Of a stretch of 64,000 bases of DNA, positions 25,550 to 33,838 are shown one piece after another. Positions within the stretch are counted from its first letter, which is position 1. Each line of letters begins with the position of its first letter. The stretch is from positions 2,226,663 to 2,290,662 of the forward strand of contig NZ_AZSJ01000003.1 of the NCBI RefSeq assembly GCF_000516555.1, read 5' to 3'. This stretch comes from Afipia sp. P52-10. Lineage in GTDB: Bacteria > Pseudomonadota > Alphaproteobacteria > Rhizobiales > Xanthobacteraceae. The position numbers and the translations under genes were made by a program. The notes below the pieces were generated by a model that saw nothing but the letters and a program-made list of their open reading frames with translations, ran no database searches and was not told the DNA's origin.

Positions 25550-25637
25550 GGAATTGTCCAGCTTTGGACACCGAGTGGCTCCTGTCACTCTGTTTGACGC
25601 CTCCCTGTTATCAACTTTCTAGCCGCCGGAAACGGCG
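25550..25637 (+). ncRNA. Candidate trans-acting sRNA of the MmgR (alpha-r8) type
   Basis: A gap of 415 bases between DUF1192 and rcdA holds two perfect small hairpins (TGTCCA/TGGACA at 25555-25570; GAGTG/CACTC at 25573-25590). An unpaired pyrimidine-rich stretch with GCCTCCCTGTT at about 25598-25608 follows, then an intrinsic terminator (AGCCGCC-GGA..., 25621-25637) with six T. This order of hairpin, single-stranded CCUCCCU and terminator is what I recall of the alphaproteobacterial sRNA MmgR, which regulates polyhydroxybutyrate granules in Sinorhizobium. The CCUCCC can pair with ribosome-binding sites. The 5' end and promoter are not assigned. Confidence 0.55.
25621..25637 (+). terminator. 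Rho-independent terminator of the candidate sRNA
   Basis: The stem AGCCGCC/GGCGGCT (25621-25640 with the closing arm) surrounds GGAAAC-type loop bases and is followed by CTTTTTT. It is a strong plus-strand terminator not attached to any protein gene, supporting an independent short transcript upstream. Confidence 0.75.
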
Positions 25638-25812
25638 GCTCTTTTTTGCGTCATCCATCTACCGTCATTTTTTGTTCCGGTATCCGTCACGGAAACCATA
25701 TCTGGCCTTTCGGCTGGACTCCGCACGGTCTCCAGGCGATGATCCGCATGCGCAATAATTTGTTCATCATAAATGCGCAGGCGTTCTTTCAGAGTTGCGT
25801 GAGGCGTTAACC

Positions 25813-26334
25813 ATGTCCGAGAATTCCGTGCGCGACGCGGATCTGGTCCTGTTCAGCGAGAGGCTGGCTGGTTCTGCGGTGTTCTCCACGTTGTTTCGTG
25901 AAGGCATGAACCTGGTGGAAGAGACCGCGGCGTATCTCGACGGAGCGGGACGCAAGGATGCCAAGTCCCTCGATCGCGCGGCGAGCCTCACCTACGCGAC
26001 GGAGAGCATGCGGCTGACCACGCGGCTGATGCAATTGGCCTCGTGGCTCTTACTGCACCGCGCCGTCAAGGAAGGCGAGATGTCGCTCGCCCAAGCCAAT
26101 CGCGAGAAGGTTAAGGTGAAACTGACCGCCGCGGAGCCGGGCGGCGACGATGCGATCGGCAAGCTGCCGGAGCGCCTGCAGGATCTGATCAACCGTTCGA
26201 TGATGCTGCAGTCGCAGGTCAAGCGCCTCGACGGGACGATCCACGCGCCGGCGCCGGATGCCGCCACTGTCGGCAATCCACTGGTGCCGCAGCTCGATAT
26301 GCTCAAGGCCGCGTTCGAGCGTCCGCGCGGATAG
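25813..26334 (+). CDS. rcdA: Regulator of CtrA degradation family protein (DUF1465)
   Basis: A 173-residue DUF1465 protein. In Caulobacter, RcdA is an adaptor that, with CpdR and PopA, brings CtrA to ClpXP at the swarmer-to-stalked transition. The family pattern is present: FSERLAGSAVFSTLFREGMNLVEETAAYLDGAGR, TYATESMRLTTRLMQLASWLLLHRAVKEGEMS and LPERLQDLINRSMMLQSQVKRLD. All of it is helical as in the three-helix-bundle RcdA structure. The ATG at 25813 fits the family start. It stands alone between the candidate sRNA and a 14-bp tandem repeat. Confidence 0.88.
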   Translation: MSENSVRDADLVLFSERLAGSAVFSTLFREGMNLVEETAAYLDGAGRKDAKSLDRAASLTYATESMRLTTRLMQLASWLLLHRAVKEGEMSLAQANREKVKVKLTAAEPGGDDAIGKLPERLQDLINRSMMLQSQVKRLDGTIHAPAPDAATVGNPLVPQLDMLKAAFERPRG

Positions 26335-26390
26335 CGCCGACAGCGCGTTCGCCGCGAGGTGCGATCCAGCGCCTGAAATCCGGCGGCCGG

Positions 26391-26446
26391 AATTCAAAAC
26401 CTGCAATTTAAGACCTGCAATTCAAGGCCTCAAATTCAAGGCCTGG
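26391..26446. repeat. 14-bp tandem repeat, four units
   Basis: Four units of exactly 14 bases start at 26391, 26405, 26419 and 26433: AATTCAAAACCTGC, AATTTAAGACCTGC, AATTCAAGGCCTCA, AATTCAAGGCCTGG. It lies in the gap between rcdA and the rpmE terminator. Confidence 0.85.
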
Positions 26447-26513
26447 GAGTCAAAAAGCGTGCCCCCAAGTCGCGAGCGGTCGCGGCAATACGCGACACGA
26501 AACAAGACCAGCA

Positions 26514-26550
26514 AACAAAACGCCCCCGCAGGTCGCGAGGGCGTTTTGTT
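26514..26550. terminator. Terminator of rpmE (bidirectional shape)
   Basis: A perfect 12-bp stem AACAAAACGCCC/GGGCGTTTTGTT surrounds a 13-base loop, with A-rich and T-rich ends. It can terminate rpmE on the minus strand and also read-through from rcdA on the plus strand. Confidence 0.85.
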
Positions 26551-26587
26551 GTGTCGGTAACGGATCGCGGCGTGGGCCGCGTCCGGA

Positions 26588-26812
26588 TCAGGCCTTGAGG
26601 AAGCCCGAGAACTTCTTCTGGAACCGGGAGACGCGGCCGCCGCGATCCAGGATCTGCTGGGTGCCACCGGTCCAGGCCGGGTGCGACTTGGAATCGATGT
26701 CGAGGTTCAGCGTGTCGCCGTCCTTGCCGTAGGTCGAGCGCGTAAGGTACTCGGTACCGTCGGTCATCACGACCTTAATCGTATGATAATCCGGATGAAT
26801 TTCGTTCTTCAT
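26588..26812 (-). CDS. rpmE: 50S ribosomal protein L31
   Basis: A 74-residue L31 protein starting [22 protein letters not shown]. The zinc-binding cysteines of the C+ form are absent: the usual CxC position reads MTDG. This is therefore the cysteine-free form that is standard in this group and needs no zinc. The later family signature [31 protein letters not shown] is complete. The ATG at 26812 is the family start, the in-frame upstream extension being unlikely. The gene ends in a strong terminator and is divergent from the ABC exporter gene. Confidence 0.97.
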   Translation of the reverse strand: MKNEIHPDYHTIKVVMTDGTEYLTRSTYGKDGDTLNLDIDSKSHPAWTGGTQQILDRGGRVSRFQKKFSGFLKA

Positions 26813-27044
26813 AACAGCATCCTTCGGCGCCGGGCGCCCTGAAGTCTGGTTCACATATTCGGGGTTGGCGGCTCTATATCGCAGCTTCCGCGTGGAAACA
26901 AGGCGGGATTCGGCCGGGTTCCGGCATCGTGTCCATCCTGGCGTCTATCGCGGCGGGCAGGCCTCCCACCTGGGCTGATCGGGCCAATTGCCATCGCTGG
27001 TGGCTTGGCCTATCCGGGGGCCGGAAAACGGCAATCGGATCATC

Positions 27045-28907
27045 ATGAGCGTGTTGGGACAGATCGACGGCGGCGGACGCGGTGGCAACGGTCCGCGAGC
27101 GTCCGATGGTTTGCAGGCTGCGCCCACGGACGCTGGCGCGGCTGCGCAGGCCGCCGAGGCGCGCGGCGCAAAATTGCGGCCGTTGCTGCTGCTGCTTCCC
27201 TATGTGACCCGCTATCGCGGCCGGGCATTGATGGCGCTGGTTGCCCTGGTGGTTGCGGCGATCACGACGCTGGTGGTGCCGGTGGCGGTGCGGCGGATGA
27301 TCGATTTCGGCTTCTCCGCCGATGGCATCGCACTGATCAACAACTATTTCGGCATGATGATTGCGGTGGTGGCGGTGCTCGCGCTCGCCAGTGCCGCGCG
27401 GTATTACCTGGTGATGACGATCGGCGAGCGGATCGTCGCCGACATCCGCCGCGAGGTGTTCGCGCATCTGACGGCGCTGTCGCCATCCTTCTTCGATTCC
27501 GCCCGCAGCGGCGAACTGATCTCGCGGCTCACCGCCGATACGACGCAGATCAAGTCCGCGGTCGGTGCTTCGGTCTCGATCGCGCTGCGCAATCTGGTGC
27601 TGTTCGTCGGCGCCGCGAGCATGATGGTGGTGACGAGCCCGCGCCTGTCCGGCTTCGTGCTGGCGATGATCCCGCTGGTGGTGCTGCCATTGGTTGCGTT
27701 CGGGCGCTGGGTGCGCCGGCTGTCGCGCGGGGCACAGGATACGCTCGCCGATGCGTCCGCCTATGCTTCGGAGCTGATCGGCGCCAACCGCACGGTGCAG
27801 GCCTTCACCAACGAGACGCTCGCGACCGAACGTTTCGGCGGCGAGGTGGAACGGGCCTATGAGGCCGCGCGTAGTTCGACGCAGGCTCGCGCGGTGTTGA
27901 CCGCGATCATCATCTTCATCGTCTTTTCCAGCATTGTCGGCATTCTCTGGGTCGGCTCGCACGACGTGCTGGCCGGGCAGATTTCCGCGGGCACGTTGAG
28001 CCAGTTCATCCTCTATGCCGCGTTCGCCGCCGGCGGCCTCGGCGAACTCAGCCAGGTGTGGGGCGAGGTCTCGGCGGCCTCCGGTGCCGCCGAGCGGCTG
28101 TTCGAGATTCTGCGGGTGAAGCCTGCGATCGCGGCGCCCGCACATCCGCAGGCGTTACCCGTGCCTGCGCGCGGCGATGTGGCCTTCACCGATGTCCGCT
28201 TCGCCTATCCGGCGCGGCCGCAGAGCTTCGTGATCGATGGTGTGTCGTTCGCCGTGAAGCAGGGCGAGAAGGTTGCGATCGTCGGCCCCTCCGGCGCCGG
28301 CAAGAGCACCCTGTTCCACCTGCTGCTGCGCTTCTACGATCCGGCTGCGGGCTCGATCGCGCTCGACGGCGTCGCGGTGCGCGACGCCGACCCGCAGCAG
28401 GTGCGCAAGCGCATCGCGCTGGTGCCGCAGGACTCGGTGATCTTCGCCGCCAGCGCCCGCGACAACATCCGCTTCGGCCGCCCCGATGCGACCGATGCGG
28501 AGATCGAGCGGGCCGCGCAGCTCGCGCACGCGACCGAGTTCATCCGCCTGCTGCCGCAAGGCTTCGATACGCCGCTCGGTGAGCGCGGCGTGACGCTCTC
28601 CGGCGGCCAGCGTCAGCGCATTGCGATTGCGCGGGCGATCCTGCGCGATGCACCGCTCTTGTTGCTGGACGAAGCGACCTCGGCGCTGGACGCCGAAAGC
28701 GAGACGCTGGTGCAGACCGCGCTGGAAGAGCTGATGCGCCGCCGCACGACGCTCGTGATCGCGCACCGGCTCGCCACCGTGCTGTCGTGCGACCGCATCG
28801 TCGTCATGGACAAGGGCCGCATCGTCGAGCAGGGCACGCATGCCGAACTCGCCGCCGCCGACGGCCTCTATGCGCGTCTGGCGAAGCTGCAATTCCAGGG
28901 CGCGTAA
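27045..28907 (+). CDS. ABC transporter, fused membrane and ATP-binding domains (MsbA-like)
   Basis: A 620-residue half-transporter exporter. After a 40-residue Gly/Ala-rich cytoplasmic tail come six membrane helices in 58-335 with the ABC transporter membrane fold. The nucleotide-binding domain follows: Walker [10 protein letters not shown] (414-422), Q-loop Q462, signature LSGGQRQ (518-524), Walker [13 protein letters not shown] (538-549) and H-loop IAHR. Homodimers of this family move lipids or drugs outward. In Rhizobiales it is usually annotated as a multidrug or MsbA-like exporter; which substrate cannot be read. The ATG at 27045 was chosen since the upstream extension has no coding character. 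Confidence 0.9.
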   Translation: MSVLGQIDGGGRGGNGPRASDGLQAAPTDAGAAAQAAEARGAKLRPLLLLLPYVTRYRGRALMALVALVVAAITTLVVPVAVRRMIDFGFSADGIALINNYFGMMIAVVAVLALASAARYYLVMTIGERIVADIRREVFAHLTALSPSFFDSARSGELISRLTADTTQIKSAVGASVSIALRNLVLFVGAASMMVVTSPRLSGFVLAMIPLVVLPLVAFGRWVRRLSRGAQDTLADASAYASELIGANRTVQAFTNETLATERFGGEVERAYEAARSSTQARAVLTAIIIFIVFSSIVGILWVGSHDVLAGQISAGTLSQFILYAAFAAGGLGELSQVWGEVSAASGAAERLFEILRVKPAIAAPAHPQALPVPARGDVAFTDVRFAYPARPQSFVIDGVSFAVKQGEKVAIVGPSGAGKSTLFHLLLRFYDPAAGSIALDGVAVRDADPQQVRKRIALVPQDSVIFAASARDNIRFGRPDATDAEIERAAQLAHATEFIRLLPQGFDTPLGERGVTLSGGQRQRIAIARAILRDAPLLLLDEATSALDAESETLVQTALEELMRRRTTLVIAHRLATVLSCDRIVVMDKGRIVEQGTHAELAAADGLYARLAKLQFQGA

Positions 28908-28926
28908 GAAGATCGCGTAAGAACCG

Positions 28927-29955
28927 CTATCGCTCCGTTAACTTCAGTTCGATGCGGCGGTTGCGCCGGTAGGCCTCTTCGGTCTTCTCCGGGTCCAGCG
29001 GCTGGAATTCGCCGAAGCCGGCGGCCACCAGCCGTTGCGGCGAGATGCCTTTCGAAATCAGGTACTGCACCACCGAGATCGCGCGCGACGACGATAGCTC
29101 CCAGTTCGACGGGAACTGGGCATTGGCGATCGGGCGGATGTCGGTATGGCCATCCACCCGCAGCACCCATGGGATTTCTGCCGGGATCTGCCGCTCGAGT
29201 TCGGTGAGCGCGGAGGCGAGCCGGTCGAGTTCATCGCGCCCTTCCGGCCGCAGTGCGGCTTGGCCGGCGTCGAAGAACACTTCCGACTGGAACACGAAGC
29301 GGTCGCCGACGATGCGGATGTCCGAGCGATTGCCGAGGATTGCGCGCAGCCGGCCGAAGAATTCGGAGCGGTAGCGCGCCAGCTCCTGCACCCGCTGCGC
29401 CAGCGCCACGTTCAGCCGCTGGCCGAGTTCGGCGATCCGCGTCTGCGAATCCTTATCGCGCTTCTCTGATGCGTCGAGCGCGGCTTCCAGGGCCGCGAGC
29501 TGGCGCCGCAAGGCGCTGATCTGCTGGTTCAGCACTTCGATCATCGCCTGCGCGCGGGAGGAAATCTGCTTCTCGGAATCGAGCGCCTTGGAGAGTTCGC
29601 CCGCGCGACCCGCCGCGTCGCTGCCCTGCGCGGCAAGACCGTCGTAAAGGCCTTTGACGCGGTCGCGTTCGCTTTCAGCAGCGGCGAGACCTGCGCGCAT
29701 CTGCGAGAGCTGTTCGTCGAGATTGAGCTTGCCGAGCTTTTCCAGCGCCAGCAGGTCGTTGAGCTGGGCGATTTGTGCGTTCAGCCGCTCCAGCGCCTTG
29801 TCCTTGCCGCTCACCTCCTGCGACAGGAAGAACTGCACGACCACGAATACGGACAGCAGGAAAATGATCGCCAGGATCAGCGTCGACAGCGCATCGACGA
29901 ATCCAGGCCAATAGTCGAAGCCGCGATCACTTCTGCGGTTGCGGGCCAGCGCCAT
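28927..29955 (-). CDS. OmpA/MotB-like peptidoglycan-binding protein with coiled coil
   Basis: A 342-residue protein. It has one N-terminal membrane helix (FVDALSTLILAIIFLLSVFVVVQFFL), then a long coiled coil from about 50 to 195 rich in Leu, Glu and Gln. The C-terminal OmpA domain contains FDAGQAALRPEGRDEL, VDGHTDIRPI, NWELSSSRAISVVQYL and RRIELKL, the peptidoglycan-binding pattern. The topology is that of MotB or of the ExbD/TolR-like subunit of an ion-driven motor. It lies downstream of a MotA/ExbB-like gene with a repeat between them. No flagellar gene is nearby, so a non-flagellar envelope motor is more likely. Confidence 0.85.
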   Translation of the reverse strand: MALARNRRSDRGFDYWPGFVDALSTLILAIIFLLSVFVVVQFFLSQEVSGKDKALERLNAQIAQLNDLLALEKLGKLNLDEQLSQMRAGLAAAESERDRVKGLYDGLAAQGSDAAGRAGELSKALDSEKQISSRAQAMIEVLNQQISALRRQLAALEAALDASEKRDKDSQTRIAELGQRLNVALAQRVQELARYRSEFFGRLRAILGNRSDIRIVGDRFVFQSEVFFDAGQAALRPEGRDELDRLASALTELERQIPAEIPWVLRVDGHTDIRPIANAQFPSNWELSSSRAISVVQYLISKGISPQRLVAAGFGEFQPLDPEKTEEAYRRNRRIELKLTER

Positions 29956-30003
29956 CTCGCTTCCTCAATGTCGATCCCTTACGACCGCCTTTGCGGTTTT
30001 ACC

Positions 30004-30110
30004 CATCCCGAGAAGGCCGCGAAACGGCCGTCTCGAAGGATACGGTCGGGGCGAATGTCAACGGCCTCATGGTTCGCGATGCATCGCTTTGCTCCTCACC
30101 ATCAGGGTAG
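30004..30110. repeat. Dispersed CGTCTCGAAGGAT / CCTCATGGTTCG repeat, copy A
   Basis: This contains GGCCG-CGAAA-CGGCC, then CGTCTCGAAGGAT, and further CCTCATGGTTCGCGATGCATCGC ... CTCACCATCAGG, two arms that form a hairpin. The same words recur at 36208-36395 and 38857-38974. It sits between the MotA-like and OmpA-like genes. Confidence 0.7.
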
Positions 30111-30132
30111 ACATAACAAATCGCATCGAAAT

Positions 30133-31140
30133 TCAGCTTTTCTCGGGCTGGCGGGCGATGCGTTCGAGCAGCCGCTTGATCTCGCGGTTCTGCTCGCCCT
30201 GACCGTCCGCCCATTCGCGGATCATCTGCTGTTCGTTGCGCATGTGCTGCACCAGGCCCTGGATCGCGTCGGCGAGGTTGGCCATCGCGGTGGTCGCGGC
30301 GCGGCCCGAGCCCATGTCCTCCACCGCCGCGCGCAGCCGGTCCACCACGTTGCGCAGATCGCCGGACATGACGCCCGCCGGACCGGGCGCCTCGGTTGCG
30401 TATTCGCGGACGATGGTGACGAGCCAGTCTTCCAAGTCGGTGTAGAAGCGGTTCTGCGCCTGGCTCGATTGCAGATCGAGAAAGCCGAGCACCAGCGAGC
30501 CTGCAAGGCCGAACAGCGAGGACGAGAACGAGATGCCCATGCCGCCGAGCGGAGCAGCGAGACCCTCCTTCAGCGCATCGAAGATCGAGCCGGCGTCGCC
30601 GCCGACCTTGAGCCCTTCGATCACCTTGCCGACCGAACCGACGGTTTCGATCAGGCCCCAGAAGGTGCCGAGCAGGCCGAGGAACACCAATAGCCCGGTC
30701 ATATAACGCGACAGGTCGCGCGCTTCGTCGAGACGGGTGGCGATCGAATCGAGCAGATGGCGCATCGTTTGCTGGGTGATCGCGGTGCGTCCCGTGCGGT
30801 CGCCGAGCAGCACCGCCATTGGCGCCAGCAGCGTCGGCCGGCGCTCCAGCGCGAGGCCCGGATCGGAAACGCGGAAATCGTTCACCCAACGGATTTCCGG
30901 GTAGAGGCGGATCACCTGCCGGAACGCCAGGATGATGCCGACGGCCAGCACAGCGAGGATCACCCCGTTGAGACCCGGATTGGCGAGGAACGCGACCCAG
31001 ATCTGCTTGTAGAGCACGACCGTCAGCAGGGCGCAGAGGGTGAGGAACACCAGCATCCGGAATAGGAAGATGCGGGGCGACGACAGTTTTGCCGGCTCGA
31101 TGGAGGCTGCGTAGCTCGTATTCGGATTTGGCGACATCAT
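30133..31140 (-). CDS. MotA/TolQ/ExbB-like proton channel protein
   Basis: A 335-residue membrane protein. It has two close helices near the N terminus (LVFLTLCALLTVVLYKQIWVAFLA; GLNGVILAVLAVGIILAF). The channel domain follows: YMTGLLVFLGLLGTFWGLIETVGSVGKVIEGL, with the conserved G-x-x-G-T-F/V-W-G of the MotA/TolQ/ExbB family, and LGGMGISFSSSLFGLAGSLVLGFLDL. The C-terminal cytoplasmic tail is helical. Together with the downstream OmpA-like protein it would form a proton-driven stator-like complex. It is not TolQ, which is present at 58015. Function unknown. Confidence 0.87.
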   Translation of the reverse strand: MMSPNPNTSYAASIEPAKLSSPRIFLFRMLVFLTLCALLTVVLYKQIWVAFLANPGLNGVILAVLAVGIILAFRQVIRLYPEIRWVNDFRVSDPGLALERRPTLLAPMAVLLGDRTGRTAITQQTMRHLLDSIATRLDEARDLSRYMTGLLVFLGLLGTFWGLIETVGSVGKVIEGLKVGGDAGSIFDALKEGLAAPLGGMGISFSSSLFGLAGSLVLGFLDLQSSQAQNRFYTDLEDWLVTIVREYATEAPGPAGVMSGDLRNVVDRLRAAVEDMGSGRAATTAMANLADAIQGLVQHMRNEQQMIREWADGQGEQNREIKRLLERIARQPEKS

Positions 31141-31490
31141 CCGGGTTCAGTCTGCCGGTTCGGCGTTGGCAAGGCATGATCTGAAAACCAGGAACCGGCC
31201 TTCGGAACGGACATGCCTAAACAAGACTAGAGACAACTCCAACCCGGCAAGGCCGGGCCGGATTCAGGCGACTTCCTGTCAATATGACATAGCGGACCGT
31301 GGAAAACAGGTGCATCGCGCGAAATCGACAGCTTCCTGTCGCCGCAGGATCGTGCAGCCCTCTCTGCGACGACCGTATGACCGTGCATCGCGTCTCCCGT
31401 AGCGGGTGGAGGCGAGAGGGCCTGGCTGGAGAAAACCAGAGACGCGGTCGACCCGCGGCCAAATATTCGCGTTGCTATCGGCGTGTCTGA
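31141..31490. other. Non-coding gap upstream of the MATE gene
   Basis: The region shows no convincing gene on either strand. It contains the word TTCCTGTC twice (near 31268 and 31332) and weak palindromes. The AT-rich MATE operator begins at its right edge. Confidence 0.5.
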
Positions 31491-31515
31491 TTATATGATG
31501 ATTATCATCATATAA
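31491..31515. promoter_or_regulatory. 25-bp perfect palindrome (likely operator) overlapping a -10 box
   Basis: The arms TTATATGATGAT and ATCATCATATAA are perfect complements around one central T. TATAAT (31511-31516) overlaps the right end and would make a consensus -10 for the MATE gene starting at 31546. The block is almost free of G and C in GC-rich surroundings. A homodimeric repressor bound here would block the promoter. The regulator is not adjacent. Confidence 0.65.
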
Positions 31516-31545
31516 TCGCGGCGAGGGTGCCGGGGCGGGGTTGTC

Positions 31546-32925
31546 ATGGATGCGTTATCGCCGGGAGCAGAAGTGCTGGAGCGGCCTGCGCTCAATCCGC
31601 TGACGCAGCGCCTTCTGCATGCGCCCATCGTTCCGCTGATTCTCCGCCTCGCCTGGCCGAACATGCTGATCGCGCTGGCGCAGGCCGGCGCCGCGCTGAT
31701 CGATACCTGGTGGCTCGCCAAGCTCGGCAACGACGTGCTCGCCGGCATGGCGCTGGTGTTTCCCTTCGTCATGCTGGTCGGGACGATCTCGGGCGGCTCG
31801 ATCGGCGCCGGCATTTCGGCGGCGGTCGCCCGGGCGCTCGGCGCGCGGCAGCAGGAGCATGCGAGCGCCATCCTGCTGCACGGGCTGATCATCAACGTTG
31901 CGGTCGGCGCGGCGCTGTCGGCGGTGATGCTGCTGTTCGGCCCGCAGATCTACCGTGCCAGCGGCGGCGAGGGCCATGCGCTGCAGGCGGCGTTGCTCTA
32001 CTCGAACGTGGTGTTCGCGGGCAACGTGATGTTCTGGGCGATGAACGCGCTGATGAGCGTGGTGCGCGGGACCGGCAACATGATGGTGCCCGCGCTGGTG
32101 TCGTGTGGCGGTGTGCTGGTGATGGTGCCGCTGTCGCCATGCCTGATCTTCGGCCTCGGGCCGTTCCCCGAACTCGGCATCGCCGGCAGCGCGGTTTCGC
32201 TGCTCGCTTACTATCTTGCCGGTACGGCGGTGCTGGTCTGGTACATTCTCGCCGGCCGCTGCATCGTACCGTTCCGCTGGACGCCGCTGCGGCTGCACAC
32301 GTTCATCGCCATTCTCGCGATCGGAGCGGTCGGGACCATCACCTCGATCCTGATCAATCTCACCGCGTCCGCCAACAATGCGCTGGTCTCGGTGCTCGCC
32401 GGGGCCGGCGGCGTCGCGGGCTACGGCACCGCGGCGCGGCTGGAGTATCTGCTGATCCCGATCGCCTTCGGTCTCGGTACGCCGCTCGTGGCCATGGTCG
32501 GCACCAGCGTCGGGGCGGGAGATCGCGCGCGGGCGTTGCGGATCGTGCTGGCTGGAGGCGCGATCGCGTTCGGCATCACCGAGGCAGTCGGGCTTTGCGC
32601 CGCGATCTTTCCCGAAGCGTGGCTGCACCTGTTCACCCGCGATGCGACGGCGGTTGCCGTCGGCAGCCGATATCTGCATATCGCCGGACCGTTGTTCGGC
32701 TTCTTCGGATTTGGCATCGGTATGTACTTTGCGCTGCTCGGGGCAGGCCAACTGTTCTGGCCGATCGTCGGCAGCGTGTTGCGCAGCGTGCTTGCGCTCG
32801 CCGGCGGCGCGTTCGCCGTGTTCGTGCTCGGCTCGCTGACGGCGATGTTCGCCTTCATCGCCGCGGCTTTCGTCGTGTCGGGCGTGGTGCCGTTGCTCGC
32901 CCTGCGCAAGGCGAACTGGCGCTGA
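31546..32925 (+). CDS. MATE family multidrug efflux transporter
   Basis: A 459-residue, twelve-helix transporter of the MATE family (NorM/DinF-like), which exchanges Na+ or H+ for cationic drugs at the inner membrane. Both halves start with the family pattern: LRLAWPNMLIALAQAGAALIDTWWLAKLG in the first and GYGTAARLEYLLIPIAFGLGTPLVAMVGTSVGAGD in the second. NALMSVVRGTGNMMVP is the conserved helix 4-5 stretch. The ATG at 31546 lies 30 bases after a perfect palindromic operator, so the pump is probably inducible. A phosphatase gene follows on the opposite strand. Confidence 0.9.
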   Translation: MDALSPGAEVLERPALNPLTQRLLHAPIVPLILRLAWPNMLIALAQAGAALIDTWWLAKLGNDVLAGMALVFPFVMLVGTISGGSIGAGISAAVARALGARQQEHASAILLHGLIINVAVGAALSAVMLLFGPQIYRASGGEGHALQAALLYSNVVFAGNVMFWAMNALMSVVRGTGNMMVPALVSCGGVLVMVPLSPCLIFGLGPFPELGIAGSAVSLLAYYLAGTAVLVWYILAGRCIVPFRWTPLRLHTFIAILAIGAVGTITSILINLTASANNALVSVLAGAGGVAGYGTAARLEYLLIPIAFGLGTPLVAMVGTSVGAGDRARALRIVLAGGAIAFGITEAVGLCAAIFPEAWLHLFTRDATAVAVGSRYLHIAGPLFGFFGFGIGMYFALLGAGQLFWPIVGSVLRSVLALAGGAFAVFVLGSLTAMFAFIAAAFVVSGVVPLLALRKANWR

Positions 32926-32964
32926 CAGCGTACAGCGTTTCGAGGGCGGAGATTAAGGCGGACG

Positions 32965-33762
32965 TTACTTGTTGCCGATCGGCTTCAGCACGCGCACCAG
33001 CTCGCGCTGGATGTGCTCGTTGCCGACGATGATGTCGCCGGTCTCGAGGATCTTGTCGCCGCCGGTGATGTCGCTGGCGAAGCCGCCCGCCTCGCGCACC
33101 AGCACGATGCCGGCCGCCATATCCCACGGCGACAGGTTGCGTTCCCAATAGCCATCGAGGCGGCCGGCGGCGACCCAGGCCAGGTCGAGGGAGGCAGCGC
33201 CGAACCGGCGAAGGCCGGCGACCTTTGGCTGGATCGTCCGCAGCTCTTCGGCGGCGATCCCGAAATCGCCACGGCCGATATGCGGCAGGCCGCAGGCGAT
33301 CACTGATTCATTGAGCAGCTTGCGGCCCGCGACCCGCAGCCGCTGGTCGTTCAGGAACGCGCCCTTGCCACGTTCCGCGAAGAACAGATCGTCGTTCGCG
33401 GGATTGTAGATGAGGCCGGCGATCAGAGCCCCTTCGCGCTGGAGCGCGATCGAGATCGCGAAATGCGGCATGCCGTGCAGGAAGTTGGTGGTGCCGTCGA
33501 GCGGATCGACGATCCAGACATTCGCCTTGTCGGTGCCTTCGCGGGTGCCGCCTTCCTCGCCGATGAAGCCGTAGCCGGGGCGTGCCTTGGTCAGCTCGTC
33601 ATAGAGCAACTCCTCGGCGCGCTTGTCGGCGGCGCTGACGAAGTTCGCGGGCCCCTTCAGCGACACCTGCAGGTGCTCGATCTCGCCGAGGTCGCGCTTG
33701 AGGCTGCGGCCGGCGCGGCGCGCGGCTTTCACCATCACGTTGAGAAGGGCGGAATGAAGCAT
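32965..33762 (-). CDS. Inositol monophosphatase family protein (SuhB-like)
   Basis: A 265-residue Mg-dependent phosphatase of the IMPase/FIG superfamily. The metal-site motifs are GFIGEEGG (Glu), WIVDPLDGTTNFLHG (the DPxDGT signature) and NLSPWDMAAGIVLVREAGG (Asp, WDxAAG). The N-terminal helix region (MLHSALLNVMVKAARRAGRSL) is the family one, so I use the ATG at 33762. Substrates may be inositol phosphate, sugar phosphates or, for SuhB, a non-catalytic role in rRNA transcription. It is separated by 76 bases from the Sel1-repeat gene, on the same strand and upstream of it in map order. Confidence 0.92.
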   Translation of the reverse strand: MLHSALLNVMVKAARRAGRSLKRDLGEIEHLQVSLKGPANFVSAADKRAEELLYDELTKARPGYGFIGEEGGTREGTDKANVWIVDPLDGTTNFLHGMPHFAISIALQREGALIAGLIYNPANDDLFFAERGKGAFLNDQRLRVAGRKLLNESVIACGLPHIGRGDFGIAAEELRTIQPKVAGLRRFGAASLDLAWVAAGRLDGYWERNLSPWDMAAGIVLVREAGGFASDITGGDKILETGDIIVGNEHIQRELVRVLKPIGNK

Positions 33763-33838
33763 GTCGCGGTGTCGTCTGGAGAATGATCGGGCCTGCGGTC
33801 TGCCCGTTGAGTGCCGCCCCGTCAAGGGCGGAGACGGC

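Noticed and set aside
31491..31515. Rho-independent terminator
   Set aside because: The palindrome has a one-base centre, is nearly all A and T, and lies just before a gene start with TATAAT at its end, so an operator fits better.
31555..32751. 398-codon minus-strand frame opposite the MATE gene
   Set aside because: Antisense shadow; Arg/Asp/Gln/His-rich and without domain, while the plus strand encodes a clear twelve-helix transporter.
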